This document shows positions 1 to 11,376 of a stretch of DNA of 35,866 nt, in pieces. The notes beneath the pieces were generated by a model that was not told where the DNA came from, searched no databases, and saw nothing but the letters and a program-made list of their open reading frames with translations. The translations under genes and the position numbers were made by a program. The DNA is from Calcarisporiella thermophila CBS 279.70 (Eukaryota; Calcarisporiellomycota). Where the stretch lies: the NCBI RefSeq assembly GCF_041956535.1, contig NW_027192230.1, positions 1-35,866 on the forward strand, written 5' to 3'. The number at the start of each line of letters is the position of its first letter. Positions within the stretch are counted from its first letter, which is position 1.

Positions 1-17
1 GAAATCAACTAAACTAG

Positions 18-1609
18 CAAAATCAGCACATGTTTCAAGATCTGACTTTAGGGTTTACTTCCCCTTGGCAATATATTCCTATTGTGAATAAAACTGAGTG
101 GGCTAAGAAGAGTTTCAGCAAGAGTCGTGATTGTCTTCACTCCTTCATCAACAAGGCTATAGAAAAATCCTTGCCACTTATTCCTCTGTAACGGACAAGA
201 ATAAGTTACCCTTAGTGTGTATTTTGGCAGAAATGCCGCAATACCGCGGAAAAGAAGGCCGGGTGGTTCTTATGCATGAAATGCTTAATCTTCTCTTTGC
301 CGGCCATGACACTACTTCACATACTTGTTCCTTTGCCTTTGGTGAGATCGCAAGGCGACCTGAAGTACAGAAGAAAATTTTTGACGAGGTTCAAAATATT
401 TTTGGCGATGTGGCTAAAATTGATCCTAAAGAAATTCTACCTGAGCACTTGAATAAATTCAACTATTCAACAGCGGTAATGAGAGAGACGATGAGAGTTT
501 ACCCTGCTGGAGTTGTAGCAAGTGCCCGTGTAAAGGATGAGTTTGAAGTCTGTGGATGTAACTGGAGTCGATGTGTCAGTGTTCAGTGGAAAATTAAGGA
601 GGGAAAAACTATGGTTATTGTTATTAAAATTAACTAAGGAAAATAGTACATATTTATAAGCTAAAAGGTTAAAAGAATAATGCAGTGGCTAATGGCTTGG
701 TTAAGTGGCTAATGGCTTAGCTAGGTGGCTATGAAACAAAAGAGTAAGAAACAGTGAAGGCATAAATAGTGTTGCATAAAGATCGTCGTGGGGCTATGAG
801 CATATCTATAATGGAACGTATCCTCTTACAGTGGAAAATTGATTCCTGCTGGTAAGAGTCATTTATTTTTTTTATTATATTTATTTGTAGAATGCTTTGT
901 AAAGCTAATTTGCGAAGAAAATTGCTTCAAATTTAATTTTTTCTCAATTATGCTCCCTTAGACACCGATATACTTTGCAACATTCGTGGAATTCTTATGG
1001 ACCCTAAGCTCTTCCCAAACCCGGAAAAATTCGACCCTGAACGATGGTGTAACAGTTCTGAGACTGTTAATGATTCGGATTCTTATTGAATATATGAAAA
1101 GTGGTCTTAATTCAATTAGAATAATGGACAAAATGGACAAATGGACAAAGGTTGGCCAAAGAATGGGCAAACAATGGGCAAACAATGGGCAAGGAATCAT
1201 AAACAAAGATCGAGGCTTAAATAGTAAACAAGTTAAACCTTAATCAGCGTAGGAACCAATGAGCATATAAAAGGAAATATTGAATCAGGATAGAGAGATG
1301 GTGGCTTGGTCCTGTTACAGATGGGCAGCTTCCACAATAAATTCTGAAGCAAACACGTATCCTGAGCAGGAATCTGTAATGGTCAATCAAGGCATTCCAG
1401 AAGTTGCGTTTTCTGTCGGTACACATGCTTGTCTTGGTAGAAATTTGGCTACGCTTGAGCTGCGCTGTTTAATTGCATTGCTAGTTAATGCATTTCATCT
1501 AGAACTCAAAGAAGATAGTGGGATCAACCCTAAAGTCTATCTTACAATGAAGCCGGAGGGTGGAATTTGGATTAATTTCAAGAAACGTCGTTCCAATACC
1601 ACTCTGTAA
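18..1609 (+). CDS. Cytochrome P450, 5'-partial, with a frame break (possible pseudogene)
   Basis: This is a haem-thiolate monooxygenase, cut by the left window edge. In order, the sequence shows the I-helix oxygen-binding motif AGHDTTS (about 299-319), the K-helix ExxR as RETMR (484-498), FDPERW (1032-1047) and the haem-ligand loop FSVGTHACLG (about 1409-1438), which has His where Arg is usual. A plausible model has exons ~190-585, 832-851 (only 20 nt), 962-1048 and 1329-1609, with phases that join (…GKLIPA|DTDIL…). Upstream, 18-185 also reads as P450-like sequence (FINKAIEKS) but in another frame. It hits a stop near 183, and no intron fits between the two parts. The gene is therefore either frameshifted or carries a sequencing indel. 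Substrate cannot be inferred. Confidence 0.75.
586..831 (+). repeat. Repeat-bearing P450 intron or insertion A, flanked by a 12-bp direct repeat
   Basis: The 12-mer CAGTGGAAAATT occurs at 584-595 and again at 829-840. Splicing from GT at 586 to AG at 831 restores the P450 frame, so the duplicated target would supply both splice sites. The interior carries a 20-bp tandem unit (AGTGGCTAATGGCTTrGyTA) at 684-703 and 704-723, with a partial copy at 724-733. The 5' splice site GTGGAA is weak, so the intron call is tentative. Confidence 0.45.
1049..1328 (+). repeat. Repeat-bearing P450 intron or insertion B
   Basis: This segment separates FDPERW from the haem-loop exon. It holds degenerate tandem units of about 9-11 bp (ATGGACAAA, then AATGGGCAAAC) at 1123-1193. 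It shares AGGCwTAAATAGT and ATGAGCATAT blocks, in the same order near the 3' end, with intron A. GATGG is repeated at both edges (1043-1047 and 1320-1324). Splicing GT at 1049 to AG at 1328 joins ERW to SSTINSE in frame; exact removal of 277 bp between the GATGG copies also restores frame. Confidence 0.45.
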
Positions 1610-2389
1610 TCTGCAAATGTTACAAATAAATGCAGACAAAATATCAACTCATCTTATTAAATTATAAATATTTGTGCAAATTTAGGTTAATCTGATTTTA
1701 TATGTGATTTATGATTACAGTATTTACACCTAGTACACGGCCCCTACTTTAGTAAAGATCGAGAGCGAAAGTGAAAGAACAATTCCTATCACAACCATAT
1801 TATCAACATTTTGTTCCTATAGTACAATGATGACTCCAGTTTTTCGCAAGATATAAACCGTAGTACTCGGTCAAGTCATCGCGAGAATGGTCATGATCCA
1901 CTATAATATGATTGCGAGCAATGGCTTATAATATAATCCCCGATAGAGAAAAAGAACAATTAAATGATCCGATAGCCTATCTTGGCGTTATGGGAATCTA
2001 CCTTGATTACATTAGATTAGATATTGTTCTTAACTGTTACTTGGTTATATTCTGATTTACTTTTTTTTATGGTTAAAAAATTTGTTGTTAGAAGCAATTT
2101 TAAAAATCCGCTCTGCTCCTTCAACTAACTAGTTCAGCTAACTCCACTTTATAATTTTGATCCCAAAATCAATATTCTAAGTAATTATCATCAAATCAAA
2201 TATTAAACTTCTGCCATATAACAAGGAATTGCCAAAAGCGGACTCTTACAGTAAAAGAGGCTTCTCAAATCTGTGCTAGGGAACCCAATTTGTTTAATAG
2301 TTAATATCGGAAATAAACAATCTGAGCTGATAAATGCTTAGATTTGACCGCGTAATTAAGTACACGTATTCCAAATTGGCCTTCAGTTT
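1610..2389. other. AT-rich intergenic stretch
   Basis: This lies between the P450 stop and the MFS promoter. I see no coding or RNA gene signal, only AT-rich sequence. Confidence 0.5.
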
Positions 2390-2397
2390 TATAAAAG
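2390..2397 (+). promoter_or_regulatory. TATA box of the MFS gene
   Basis: TATAAAAG lies 88 bp before the ATG at 2478, a spacing similar to that of the other genes in this window. Confidence 0.55.
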
Positions 2398-2477
2398 CTC
2401 ATTCGACATTCACAAAGAAATTATCTCCTTCTTTTTCATAATTTCAATTGAATAACATTTTACAGTCAGCCAAAGAT

Positions 2478-4058
2478 ATGGGTGTTCTTTACCTTGATAA
2501 ACTCTCGAATATCCGTGATCGCCTAAGGCCCATTTTATTGGGAGTCTTTTGCGCTGCGCAGATGCTCGATATTATGAATCTTTCTGCCGTAAACATCTTT
2601 CTGCCCCATATGCGCGATGAATTAGGATTCACTGAATCCACATTGCAGTGGGTTGTGAGCGCCTACTCGATCACATTCGGCGGATTGCTTATGTTGGCAG
2701 GCAAATCTGGAGATCTTTTCGGTCATCGTATCATGTTCCTTGTTGGTGTCGCTTGGCTTAGTATTTGGACATTGGTGGCAGGATTGGCTCCTAGTTCTAT
2801 CGTCCTGTGTATTGCGAGAGCTCTTCAGGGTGCAGGAGCGGCTTTTACTGTTCCAACTTCAATGGCATTAATTACAATTACATACAAAGATGAAAAAAAA
2901 AGATCATCTGCTCTTGCATTCTTTGCAGCATTTGGCTCCCTTGGTTTTGTTATAGGCTTGATTCTTGGAGGCGTACTCTCAGGGACCATTGGATGGAGAT
3001 GGGTAACTAATAATATTCCTTGTTATTTTATCCTATAATAGTTAGATAACATATGCTTTCAATGTTTATGCAAATAGTTCTTCTTTATCTCTACGATATT
3101 TGGCGGAATTTTATTTGTGGTTGCTTTTTTGGCTGTTCCTGTCACTCTCCACGATATAGAAAAGGAAGAGAAAGGTACTCGCAGAATTGATTATCCAGGT
3201 GCTTTTACAATTACTACTGGTGTTCTTCTTCTCGTATATGTTTTGATGGACAGCACTTCACTTGGATGGTCTTCACCTCTCATTATCAGCCTTTTTATAG
3301 TTTCTATTCTCTTAATTCTTTTCTTTGTCGGGATAGAATGGAAAATTTCCAATCCACTTATGCCCCTCAAGGTTTGGAAAATACGCAATTTTGCCCCAAT
3401 ATTCATTACCGCTGCTTTAATCTATGGCTATTGGCAAGGATACATGTACTTTGCAACGCTGATCCTGCAGGTCATACTCCGCTACACTCCGATGCAAACG
3501 GCATTGGCATTTCTTCCATTGGGAATCTGTGGCCTCATCTTTAGTTTTCTCGTTGGTAAAATTATTCCACATATGAATCCGAAGATTCTATTAGCAGTAG
3601 GGTTGGCAATTGTCACTGGTTCTGCTGTCATTTTCGCATTTGTGGATGAGAATACCTCCTATTGGCGTCTTCCATTCCCATCATTCGTGCTTAGCCAGCT
3701 GGGTCTTGCATTTAGCTATATCACTGCCAACACAATTGCTGTTTCTGGTGCTAACCCGAGCGATCAAGGACTGGTAGGAGGTCTTTTCAACATGGCATTA
3801 CAGATTGGCGGTGGTATTGGTTTAGCTATTCTTACTGCTATTGCAACCTCTATAAACAATTCAAGTATGGCTACAACTCTGACGGGTGCGCAATTACTTA
3901 AGGGTTATCGTGTTGCTCTATGGTGCTCAGTAGGCTTCACATCTTTGGCTTTAATTGTCGTCTTAGTATTTGTGCGTGGAATTCAAAATACCAACGATGA
4001 CAAGACCAATGTACAGAATAATGAAAACAGGCAAATTTCTTCCGCTGAAAAAGTATAG
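2478..4058 (+). CDS. MFS drug:H+ antiporter, DHA2-like (14-TM type), 2 exons
   Basis: This is a plasma-membrane efflux transporter of the major facilitator superfamily. Exon 1 is 2478-3002, the intron 3003-3077 (75 bp, GTAACT…ATAG, phase 0) and exon 2 3078-4058, giving 501 residues, typical for DHA2. The N-terminal half shows LQWVVSAYSITFGGLL, the loop 2-3 motif A variant GKSGDLFGHR, the ALQGAGAA stretch and GFVIGLILGGVL followed by GWRW, which joins FFFISTIFGG across the intron as in family members. Many hydrophobic helices follow, and the C-terminal tail is polar. I chose the ATG at 2478 because it is the first in frame after the TATA box and starts just before helix 1. The natural substrate is unknown; multidrug or metabolite export is likely. 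Confidence 0.9.
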
Positions 4059-4830
4059 CAAGTATTAGTTCCAATGCACGTTAGTAACCATTATTTTATC
4101 ACATTAATACTCTTTATCATTAACTACTATTAGATCGTATTTATTTATACATTTTCCATACAAATAATTTCCAATACCTCAATAAATTAATTTATTATTA
4201 TTTATTGAATACACCAACGAGGATGCTTGTAGCAGGTCGAACTATTTGAGCATATTTCTTAAAGTCACGCCTAGGCTTTCCTCTTCAGATCTAGTAATGA
4301 TAATTTTTATTTTTATCTTTTTAATAATAGTTTTTATATTATTTTAAAGTATATCCTTTGTCCATTATATCATTTTTTGGACTATTTAATTTCTTTGTTT
4401 TATGTTTTCTCATCAATTTGCTATAATTATTAAGATTATCTAAAGGGACCGCAGTAGTAGGTGGTCGAATTGCGGTTGTTTCCTGAATTTTGTCTTGAAA
4501 TTTACCCTGATGATTTTGCTTATCAATACGCGGACGGGAATTCCACGCCATGAATTTTTGAATTCGCATATGTCCCCCACTGGTACGCGTGGCTCTACCT
4601 ATTCAGGGCTTCGTTGGGACCTAAACATTAGACAGAATGGACCGTTTGGCTTATCCTGCCATATTTCAGTATTTTGCCGGGGCTTGGTGAGCCACATTTA
4701 TTTTCAGGTATTCTGGTCATATCGAAAGGATGTCAGATATTACTCTAATAATTTAGACAACTATAGTATTCTTTTGCTCTAACCCAATTCATCTCATTTT
4801 ACAGCTGGATCATGAAAAGACACACTGCAA
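4059..4830. other. Intergenic stretch with one unassigned minus-strand ORF
   Basis: AT-rich to about 4440, then more balanced in composition. A minus-strand open frame at 4339-4569 (76 codons) encodes a basic, polar peptide with no recognisable motif. I cannot tell whether it is an exon or chance. Confidence 0.3.
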
Positions 4831-4837
4831 TTTATTC

Positions 4838-5830
4838 TCGTTAGGTATGTCAACCACTTCCTAATGCCAATTCCCCAGCATTTGCGGCATTCATCAAAAA
4901 AGTTAATGAAAAATCAAAGGTCAGAGGTACACCCAAATGCCAAAACTACGGTGCAACTGGAAGATTGGCTCTTAATCAGGATAAGCACAAACGCGGCTAC
5001 TATATGTTAAAAGGTTGCAATAAAACAGTTCACGATTGGAACATGGTAGCTCAACTTGGCGTTCCAGTTCCGCCTAAATTAGTCACGAGTGCTCTGGCGC
5101 AATCTCTTATTGTTCGATTAAAAGTAAATTATGCCTTTGAGCTACCTGATGCCCAGAAACTTCTTTTCAATCCTAGTGGCGCATCCACCCCAGCGCTCTA
5201 ACCGCTTTCTTCCCTCAAATCGGTTAGGTCCGCTGAACGAGAATTCTGTGAGTCGATCGGGGATGAACAGATCTAAGATACTAGCCACGATGAGAGAGCA
5301 CAACTTACGGTTCCATCTTTTTCCCTTCCATTTAGACCAAGGGGTGAATTAGCTGCAGATTGAGTCTATAGCTAGAAAGATAGAAAGCCCAGGAAGTGAT
5401 AGATGAAGTGGAAGGGCATCTTCTCCATGCCATCCAACTATGTACAGAGTCGATTTTCGACACCTACCGCCCATAAGAGCGCCGACAAACTCTTGATTAT
5501 CTATTTGAGACGCTTAAAACGTGAAGAAATACACATGGTCCTCTACGGATACTGAAAAAGGTACATATCCATTATATGATTGGGGTACTCGGTCTAACCC
5601 AGCCACAATTTGCTTCTTACCCAGATCACTCAGCTCCATCCGGCGTCTTCTTCAGTGTATAGTCAATATCCGCCCGTTTTCAACCTCGGACGAGGGCAAA
5701 ACAATCCCCCCAAGCATTGGCGAGGCCATTCGCCGTCCTCGTCCTATCAAGGCAATTATCAACCAGAGTCACACCCTTCTCAATGATGATAATGGGAACG
5801 TCTATCTATTTCCATAGAAAAGCCAATCTG
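4838..5830 (+). pseudogene. Coding-like debris, possibly a decayed multi-exon gene
   Basis: From about 4845 to 5201 one frame stays open. It encodes a basic segment with a CxxY…C pattern (KCQNYGATG, then LKGC) that looks like a zinc-binding pair with one Cys lost, followed by a proline/valine-rich part. Coding-like text then resumes in other frames: an NRxG-rich peptide at about 5200-5352, and a Pro/Gln/Ser-rich low-complexity peptide at about 5580-5800 interrupted by a stop near 5660. Frame changes with no clear splice sites suggest a degraded gene or retroelement piece. I do not recognise the family. Confidence 0.35.
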
Positions 5831-6003
5831 AATACTTGTGTGGTGCACAAGCTGAGGACACCTACACATGAATCAAACACTTGGTCAGATAATTTTCACG
5901 GTGCCCAACCATCGTCTGCCCCAAGGTAGTGATGGGTGGCTTTGCGCAAAATTTTAGCACTATGCCTAGCGTATGCGACGGCTTAGTATAAATGGAATAG
6001 GCA

Positions 6004-6287
6004 GTCAGCAGTCCATGCTTCACGATCCCACCCCTCAATTTACTAGTTTGATTTTGTTACACCTATTTTTCTTTTTATTTTTTATTTTTCTTATATCTCC
6101 CCACCCCTCTTCTCGGGAGGGCCAAGGAGTTGCACTTGGGAAACGACAGCTTTTTATACTCTTGATTTATTCTCAGATTTTTTCTTTATTTTTCTTTAAA
6201 TTTCTTTAATTTTCTATGCAAATTCTCTGGAAGTAGCTCATTTGTCCAATAAAACGGCCTCATCATCGTGAAGCATGGACTGCTGAC
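6004..6287. mobile_element. 284-bp element bounded by 23-bp perfect inverted repeats (MITE-like)
   Basis: Positions 6004-6026 and 6265-6287 are exact reverse complements over 23 nt. The interior is T-rich with a CCCC/GGGAGGG patch (about 6100-6122). Outside the arms there is only weak continued complementarity. No transposase is encoded. The shape fits a non-autonomous DNA transposon or a fold-back element, but no target-site duplication is obvious. Confidence 0.5.
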
Positions 6288-7498
6288 GTAGTCCGCATTC
6301 TATTGCATAATATAAGCAATTTTGAAGACTGAGCTTTAATCGGTATTGAACTTGGGGAACCGGCCATCAAACTATTCATGCTGCTGGAAGTTGGAGCTGT
6401 TGAGATGCCTATGTTTTCAATTCAGCAACCAGCATATTATAAAGATGTTATTCCTTAAACGCTTAATTTTGAGGCATGAGGACATTTTTTCCTCCAACCT
6501 CCTAGCATTATAAACGTAGCCCCTTCGCACACTGAGGTGAAAAGTTGGCAGGTGCACATCTCAATGTTTCAAAGCATTACAGCGAACCTTTGCATTCTGG
6601 ATAAAAATACTGATAATTGTGAGTAATGTGGAGTAAGTTAAGGGAAGCGCCTCATATATTTTACACTCTTGGCGAAGATCCTGCTCTCCATCTGCCTGAT
6701 TCTGTGTTGAAAAATTTTGTGATAGTTTCAGGGGACTAACTGTAGATGCTGCTTCAAATCAATCATAGTTGCTGGGAAATCTTCAATAAGCGCACAAAAT
6801 ATGGACCGGTCCATAGCAAAAACTTGGATGTACTCAATTTATTGACCGCTGTTTCGAATGTACATAGGATTATTGATAGCTAAATGGCTTTTTTTGCAGC
6901 AGAGACATTGACTACAAGAATAAGTCTAAAAGTATATATATTTTTAATGAGATTTATAGTTTAATGTATATAATAGCATCTAATTTCACGAATAAAAAAA
7001 AACCATATCTACAATTCATTTCATTCCTTTTTCATATTATTCTAAAATCATACTGTATAAATGATATTCTATTTTTTTTTTTTACTTGCTCACTCTAATA
7101 AGATATATACCCTAAATTTTGCCCAAGTTTTGACAGAAAATTAGATCATTGTAACAGATTTTTTTTTCGTTTATTCATTACTCTTTTCATGCATCATAAT
7201 CTACAAGGGAGAGCTAGTTTTTTGTTAAAAATTTACACAGCTTTTGATGGTATTGCATAAACTAACTAAAACAGTATGATCAGTATCAATGGCACTTTTA
7301 TCGCTTAAACATGAACAAGCAGAATTTTATGCCCTCATCTTTCAAACTAAAAAATTCTTTTATATTAATTCCAGAGAGCATTACTATTTTTGTTGGAGTG
7401 TGCTATCCGAAACAGGTTCCCTTTTTAGGATCCATACTAATTTTTCCTCGTATTCTTAAAAACAACTAAAATATACCGTCATTTTTGATCTCTCATTA
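6288..7498. other. AT-rich intergenic stretch
   Basis: Contains poly-T runs (for example near 7073-7082 and 7161-7168) and no convincing open reading frame or RNA gene. Confidence 0.45.
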
Positions 7499-8215
7499 TT
7501 AGCATCTCCTCCACTGGAGGCCATTGCTCTGCTTGAATTTGTCAGACAGGGAGTCGATGCTGATGTATCCTCTGGCATTCGATTCTGCTATAATGCGTAT
7601 ATTGGCGTTGATATTGAGATTGCGTGTCTGATTGCAAGGGGACCAATTATCAGATGAAAATCGATCCCGACTCAGATAGCTCTCGTTATATGGACCATCG
7701 AATTCACTCTCGGTCGTAATCTGAGGTGCATTTCCTAGGTAAAAGGTAGCATGTAAAAGTTAGACCCGAGAATATAAGGTATGACTAAAAGTTCAAAGTA
7801 ACTGCATTACTTTAGTCGTACCAGAAAAATAATAGATGCTTGAAGATAAAGCTTTCACTCCCGTGTCCATGCGCACGTATCCCCGTTTGACTGCACCCGG
7901 AATCGAGTATTGCCATCCGTCGGGAACACGAAGGTCGATTGAGACTTGGCAGAACTTACGGTTCTCTGTAGCGTTAACGTTTGGACCATATTGCGCAATG
8001 AACTCGTCGAAATATAGAATAAATTCAGGGGGATTTGGAGACCAGATGGGAGTGACTGTGTGAGGACGACAGCCGCTTCCGTTGTACTTGATATCTAACA
8101 ACTGAACTTGGCCTGGATCCGGTCCATCCTCCTCCCTTTGTTCGATGCGGGCAGGAGCCACGAGTGTAGAGAATGAAAAGATGATCAATATAGCCAGAAA
8201 AATGATTCTGTTCAT
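7499..8215 (-). CDS. Secreted DUF4360-family protein, 2 exons
   Basis: This is a small secreted protein of unknown function. On the minus strand, exon 1 is 8215-7822, the intron 7821-7735 (87 bp, GTACGA…CTAG, phase 1) and exon 2 7734-7499, giving 209 residues. It opens with a hydrophobic signal peptide (MNRIIFLAILIIFSFSTLV). The core has the DUF4360 signatures YNGSGC, the FDEFIAQYGP block, CQVSIDLRVPDGWQYS, RGYVRMDTGVKA and YYFSG. After the intron come FDGPYN, WSPC, a LNINANIRI strand and a terminal WRRC. Cysteines are spaced as expected for disulfides. In-frame ATGs at 8233 and 8242 are alternative starts. Family members are common in fungal secretomes; no enzymatic role is known. Confidence 0.85.
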
Positions 8216-8411
8216 TATCTGCTTTGCATTCATGAACTCCATCTCTAAGGTCGCCCTTCTTAAATTAACTGAAGACGAAGAGACTGCTCCTATTGACATT
8301 GGATCACCTAACTTAAAGTACCAACACAAGGTTACACGACCTTTTACAGATTTCTCTTGTAATACTTATGTTCACTTTTGTATTTGTTTTAATTTGTAAG
8401 AAATTCATTAC

Positions 8412-8445
8412 ATAATCCAAATTTTATTCTTAAAATTTGGATTAT
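8412..8445. repeat. Perfect 15-bp inverted repeat with a 4-nt loop
   Basis: ATAATCCAAATTTTA at 8412-8426 pairs exactly with 8431-8445 around the loop TTCT. It lies about 200 bp upstream of the DUF4360 start codon, on that gene's promoter side. Confidence 0.7.
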
Positions 8446-10289
8446 CTGTGGTATTTGATTCTTGATTGAAACTTGGAACCATTGGGAGCCATAGAGTTAA
8501 TCCTCTTGCCATCACAGTCCTTATATGACAAACTCCACAACCTATTCTATTTTCTTCTTTTGTTACCAATCATGGTTGTGTAAAGTCCTAAAGCTTGTAC
8601 GGCACTCTTTCCTCTGTGTGCTTGTATACGAATTAAAAAGAAGGATCTTTGAGAATTCGAAATGACGACTAAATGTTAAGTATTTCATATAGAATGGCAT
8701 AAGCATAAATGGCTTTTAGGTTAATAAAATATTAGAATAAGAAAATGAGCATGAGGAGAGAGACAAGTAATATAGCCTTAATAACCCCAAGAACAAAGCA
8801 CATAGCAGGGCAATTCCTTCAAAATGCAGGAATTAGTAATAACTACTGTACATCTATAGTTATTTGAAGATCATCGAATACTCTATATATGTTCTGATGG
8901 TATATATCCTCTATGATTATAACGGCCTCTCATCTCCGGAATTATACATGCCAAAGCATCTCTGATGTAAATTTTTGGCAAATTTACTCTCGAACTTTAA
9001 GTGGGAAATGAAACAAAGAGCCTATATATGCATTTAACCTTTAGATTAGCTAATAATCAATCAGATACCACCACTCTTCAAACGGGGGACGTTCATTTTA
9101 CAAACCATTGGAAGGGCACAGTATCTCCCAAGGTTTAATATTGATTTATTAAATTTGCATGCCCATTGAATGCGTGAAATGAGAACAACCGAGTGCCGAT
9201 CATGATCCATTGAGATCTCAAGTGACCTTAGAAATAAGGTTAACGAGTTAAATACCTTTTCGTATAAAAAATTAGGTCTAACGGTCGCTTTTATTTTAAT
9301 AGATGAGTTTGCTTGTTTCTCCTCAAAGCCATACATAAGACAACTTCTTATTGGTTGCATATTGCACGATAAGAGGCGTCCACGACCATTTGATAAGCTC
9401 TGCTTGCATTCACCTATTAGAAGGAATTGAAAGAGACGTTTCCAATAGGGCCAACCTGAACAAAGCCGTGGCAGCGAGTAGTTTTTCGTGCTTCTCCGAC
9501 ATCGAATTAGATTAGAGCACCTGGAGGAAGTGGCGGAAGTGGTAAATCGTGAGCAGAATAAAAAATTCAAACCTATCCTTTAGATTAGTTAGAATTGACC
9601 TCTGAAGCAATTGCCGTCTGCTATGTGTGCTCTGACATCACAGATTCAAGTCAGCGATTCATGTAGAGTAAAGAGGCGCTTCCGTATAATTTTTAGCTGA
9701 TTATGTCCAGTAATGAATTTACACTTTATGCCATATATGCAACCCATAAGATGGAGTACCATATACGAAAGGACATAGATATGGAATGGAAGAGTAGAAA
9801 CAGCAAAGTGTGACGAAGAGTCTGAAACGGGGAAAAAAAAATATCCGAGAGCAAGTATTGCACTAGGATATATTGATCTATACTTCGCTAGAAGTAAAAA
9901 AATGCATGAAGTTATATTGGCATCAGTGAATTGACCCCAAAGCGTTCAACCCAATATATCTATTTGTTATAAAGGCTGTTTCCCAATTCTTTTTCCAATT
10001 ATTAGGAATATCCCTATAATCATAGGTCAACCAATCTAGAGTAACGAAATCAGTTGCTATATCGCACCGATTCTTTGTAAAAATGATAACAACGATGCCA
10101 TCTTTTGTGCTCTATTACTTTCGTTACTCTTAAAATCACACCCTTTACACTTTACAGGGTGTCGTCCATTATAGTGGGACATGGTTATAAACCAACGTAC
10201 CATGAAATACCATGAAAGCACAGATGTGCGTAATGAGAATACACAGGAAAACAATTTTTTTAAGTTATTTGGTGCGTTCAAGTTAAGCG
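8446..10289. other. Gene-poor stretch with one unassigned minus-strand ORF
   Basis: A 169-codon open frame lies on the minus strand at 9061-9570. Its predicted product is basic, Cys/Ser-rich near the N terminus, and has no family motif I recognise; there is no signal peptide. A shorter minus-strand frame (10057-10281) is also unconvincing. The rest is AT-rich without visible features. Confidence 0.3.
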
Positions 10290-10512
10290 TGTGTTAGGCG
10301 ATGCTTTTTCAAGCTTGTTACTCTTGGTATCAGTGAGAAAAGCCGAGAATGGCCTCTTCCTCTCAGTTGATTTCGCAAGCCTCGGCTCATCCAAGAACCC
10401 GGTCGATTTGCGTTCGAGGGCACAATCGCACGCTAGCCCAATTTTCGAAAGTGATTTGGTTGATTCATCTTTTTCGCGTCACGCTGCTGACAAATTTTCA
10501 GCCGGAGGCCAT

Positions 10513-10522
10513 TATATATAAG
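10513..10522 (+). promoter_or_regulatory. TATA box of the GST gene
   Basis: TATATATAAG lies about 77 bp before the ATG at 10590, at the edge of a GC-rich promoter region (10350-10560). Confidence 0.55.
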
Positions 10523-10589
10523 GCGAGTCCGAGGGCGCCGGTTAATATCTAACTGTTTAATCGTATTCCCCAAGCATCTGAAAACACTC

Positions 10590-11376
10590 ATGGCCACCCC
10601 TAACTTGACGCTCTACACTGCTGCAACCTCCAATGGCCGCAAAGTTTCCGTCACTCTCGAAGAGCTCGGCCTGTCTTACAATGTGAAGCCCATCTCCTTT
10701 GCTCAAAATGAGCAAAAGTCGGAATGGTTCACCAAGATCAATCCAAATGGGCGCATCCCCGCATTGACCGACCACTCCAGGGGTGACTTTAATGTGTTCG
10801 AATCGGGCGCCATCATGATCTACCTGTGCGAACATTACGATCCCGCCGGAAAGCTTTACCCCAAAGATGCAGATGCTCGCTCAGAGGTCTTGCAGTGGCT
10901 TATGTTCCAAATGGGCGGGGTGGGACCAATGCAGGGCCAGGCGAATCACTTTTATAGGTATGCGCCGGAGACGATCGAGTATGGAATTAAGAGATATCAA
11001 AACGAGACAAGGCGGCTCTACGAGGTGATTGAAAGACATCTCTCGGAGGGGAGGGAATGGCTTGCGGGGGGGCAATTCTCTTTGGCAGACATTGCCAATT
11101 TTACATGGTTGGTAATTGGTTCATTGCTTCAGATGCATTGTGGTAAGCATGAGCTTTTCCTATAGGATCCGTGGCCACTCGTGGTCCGGTGTTTCCATTG
11201 ACGGGCTCCCCAATCTCAAGGCATGGCTCGACCGCATCGAATCGCGTCCAGCAGTGCAGCGGGGGTTGGATGTTCCGGAGAAGGATAAGCTGAGACTGTT
11301 GACGAGCAACCCCGAGTTGGCGCAAAAGGCAGCGGAGGCTTCGAGGGCTTGGATTGTTCCGGAGCAACAAAAATAA
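10590..11376 (+). CDS. Glutathione S-transferase, Ure2-like, 2 exons
   Basis: This is a cytosolic enzyme predicted to conjugate or reduce substrates with glutathione. Exon 1 is 10590-11107, the intron 11108-11165 (58 bp, GTTGGT…TATAG, phase 2) and exon 2 11166-11376, giving 242 residues. The thioredoxin-like N-terminal domain (about 5-88) has [19 protein letters not shown], the cis-Pro motif NPNGRIPAL and the glutathione-contacting [10 protein letters not shown]. The helical C-terminal domain shows [20 protein letters not shown], the N-capping segment [10 protein letters not shown] and, across the splice, [17 protein letters not shown] with RPAVQRGL, all typical of Ure2/YfcG-type GSTs. Composition is clearly more GC-rich than in neighbouring genes. 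Role in detoxification is by family inference. Confidence 0.92.

Noticed and set aside
1123-1193. CRISPR-like or satellite array from the ATGGACAAA/AATGGGCAAAC units
   Set aside because: Units are short, degenerate and directly adjacent without spacers; they fit a minisatellite inside an intron.
9061-9570. 169-codon open frame on the minus strand as a gene
   Set aside because: No family motif, signal peptide or splice context is visible, so I kept it only as a note in the intergenic entry.
10126-10160. Imperfect palindrome ACCCTTTACACTTTACAGGGT as a regulatory site or element end
   Set aside because: Several mismatches, short, and no partner copy or nearby gene start to explain it.
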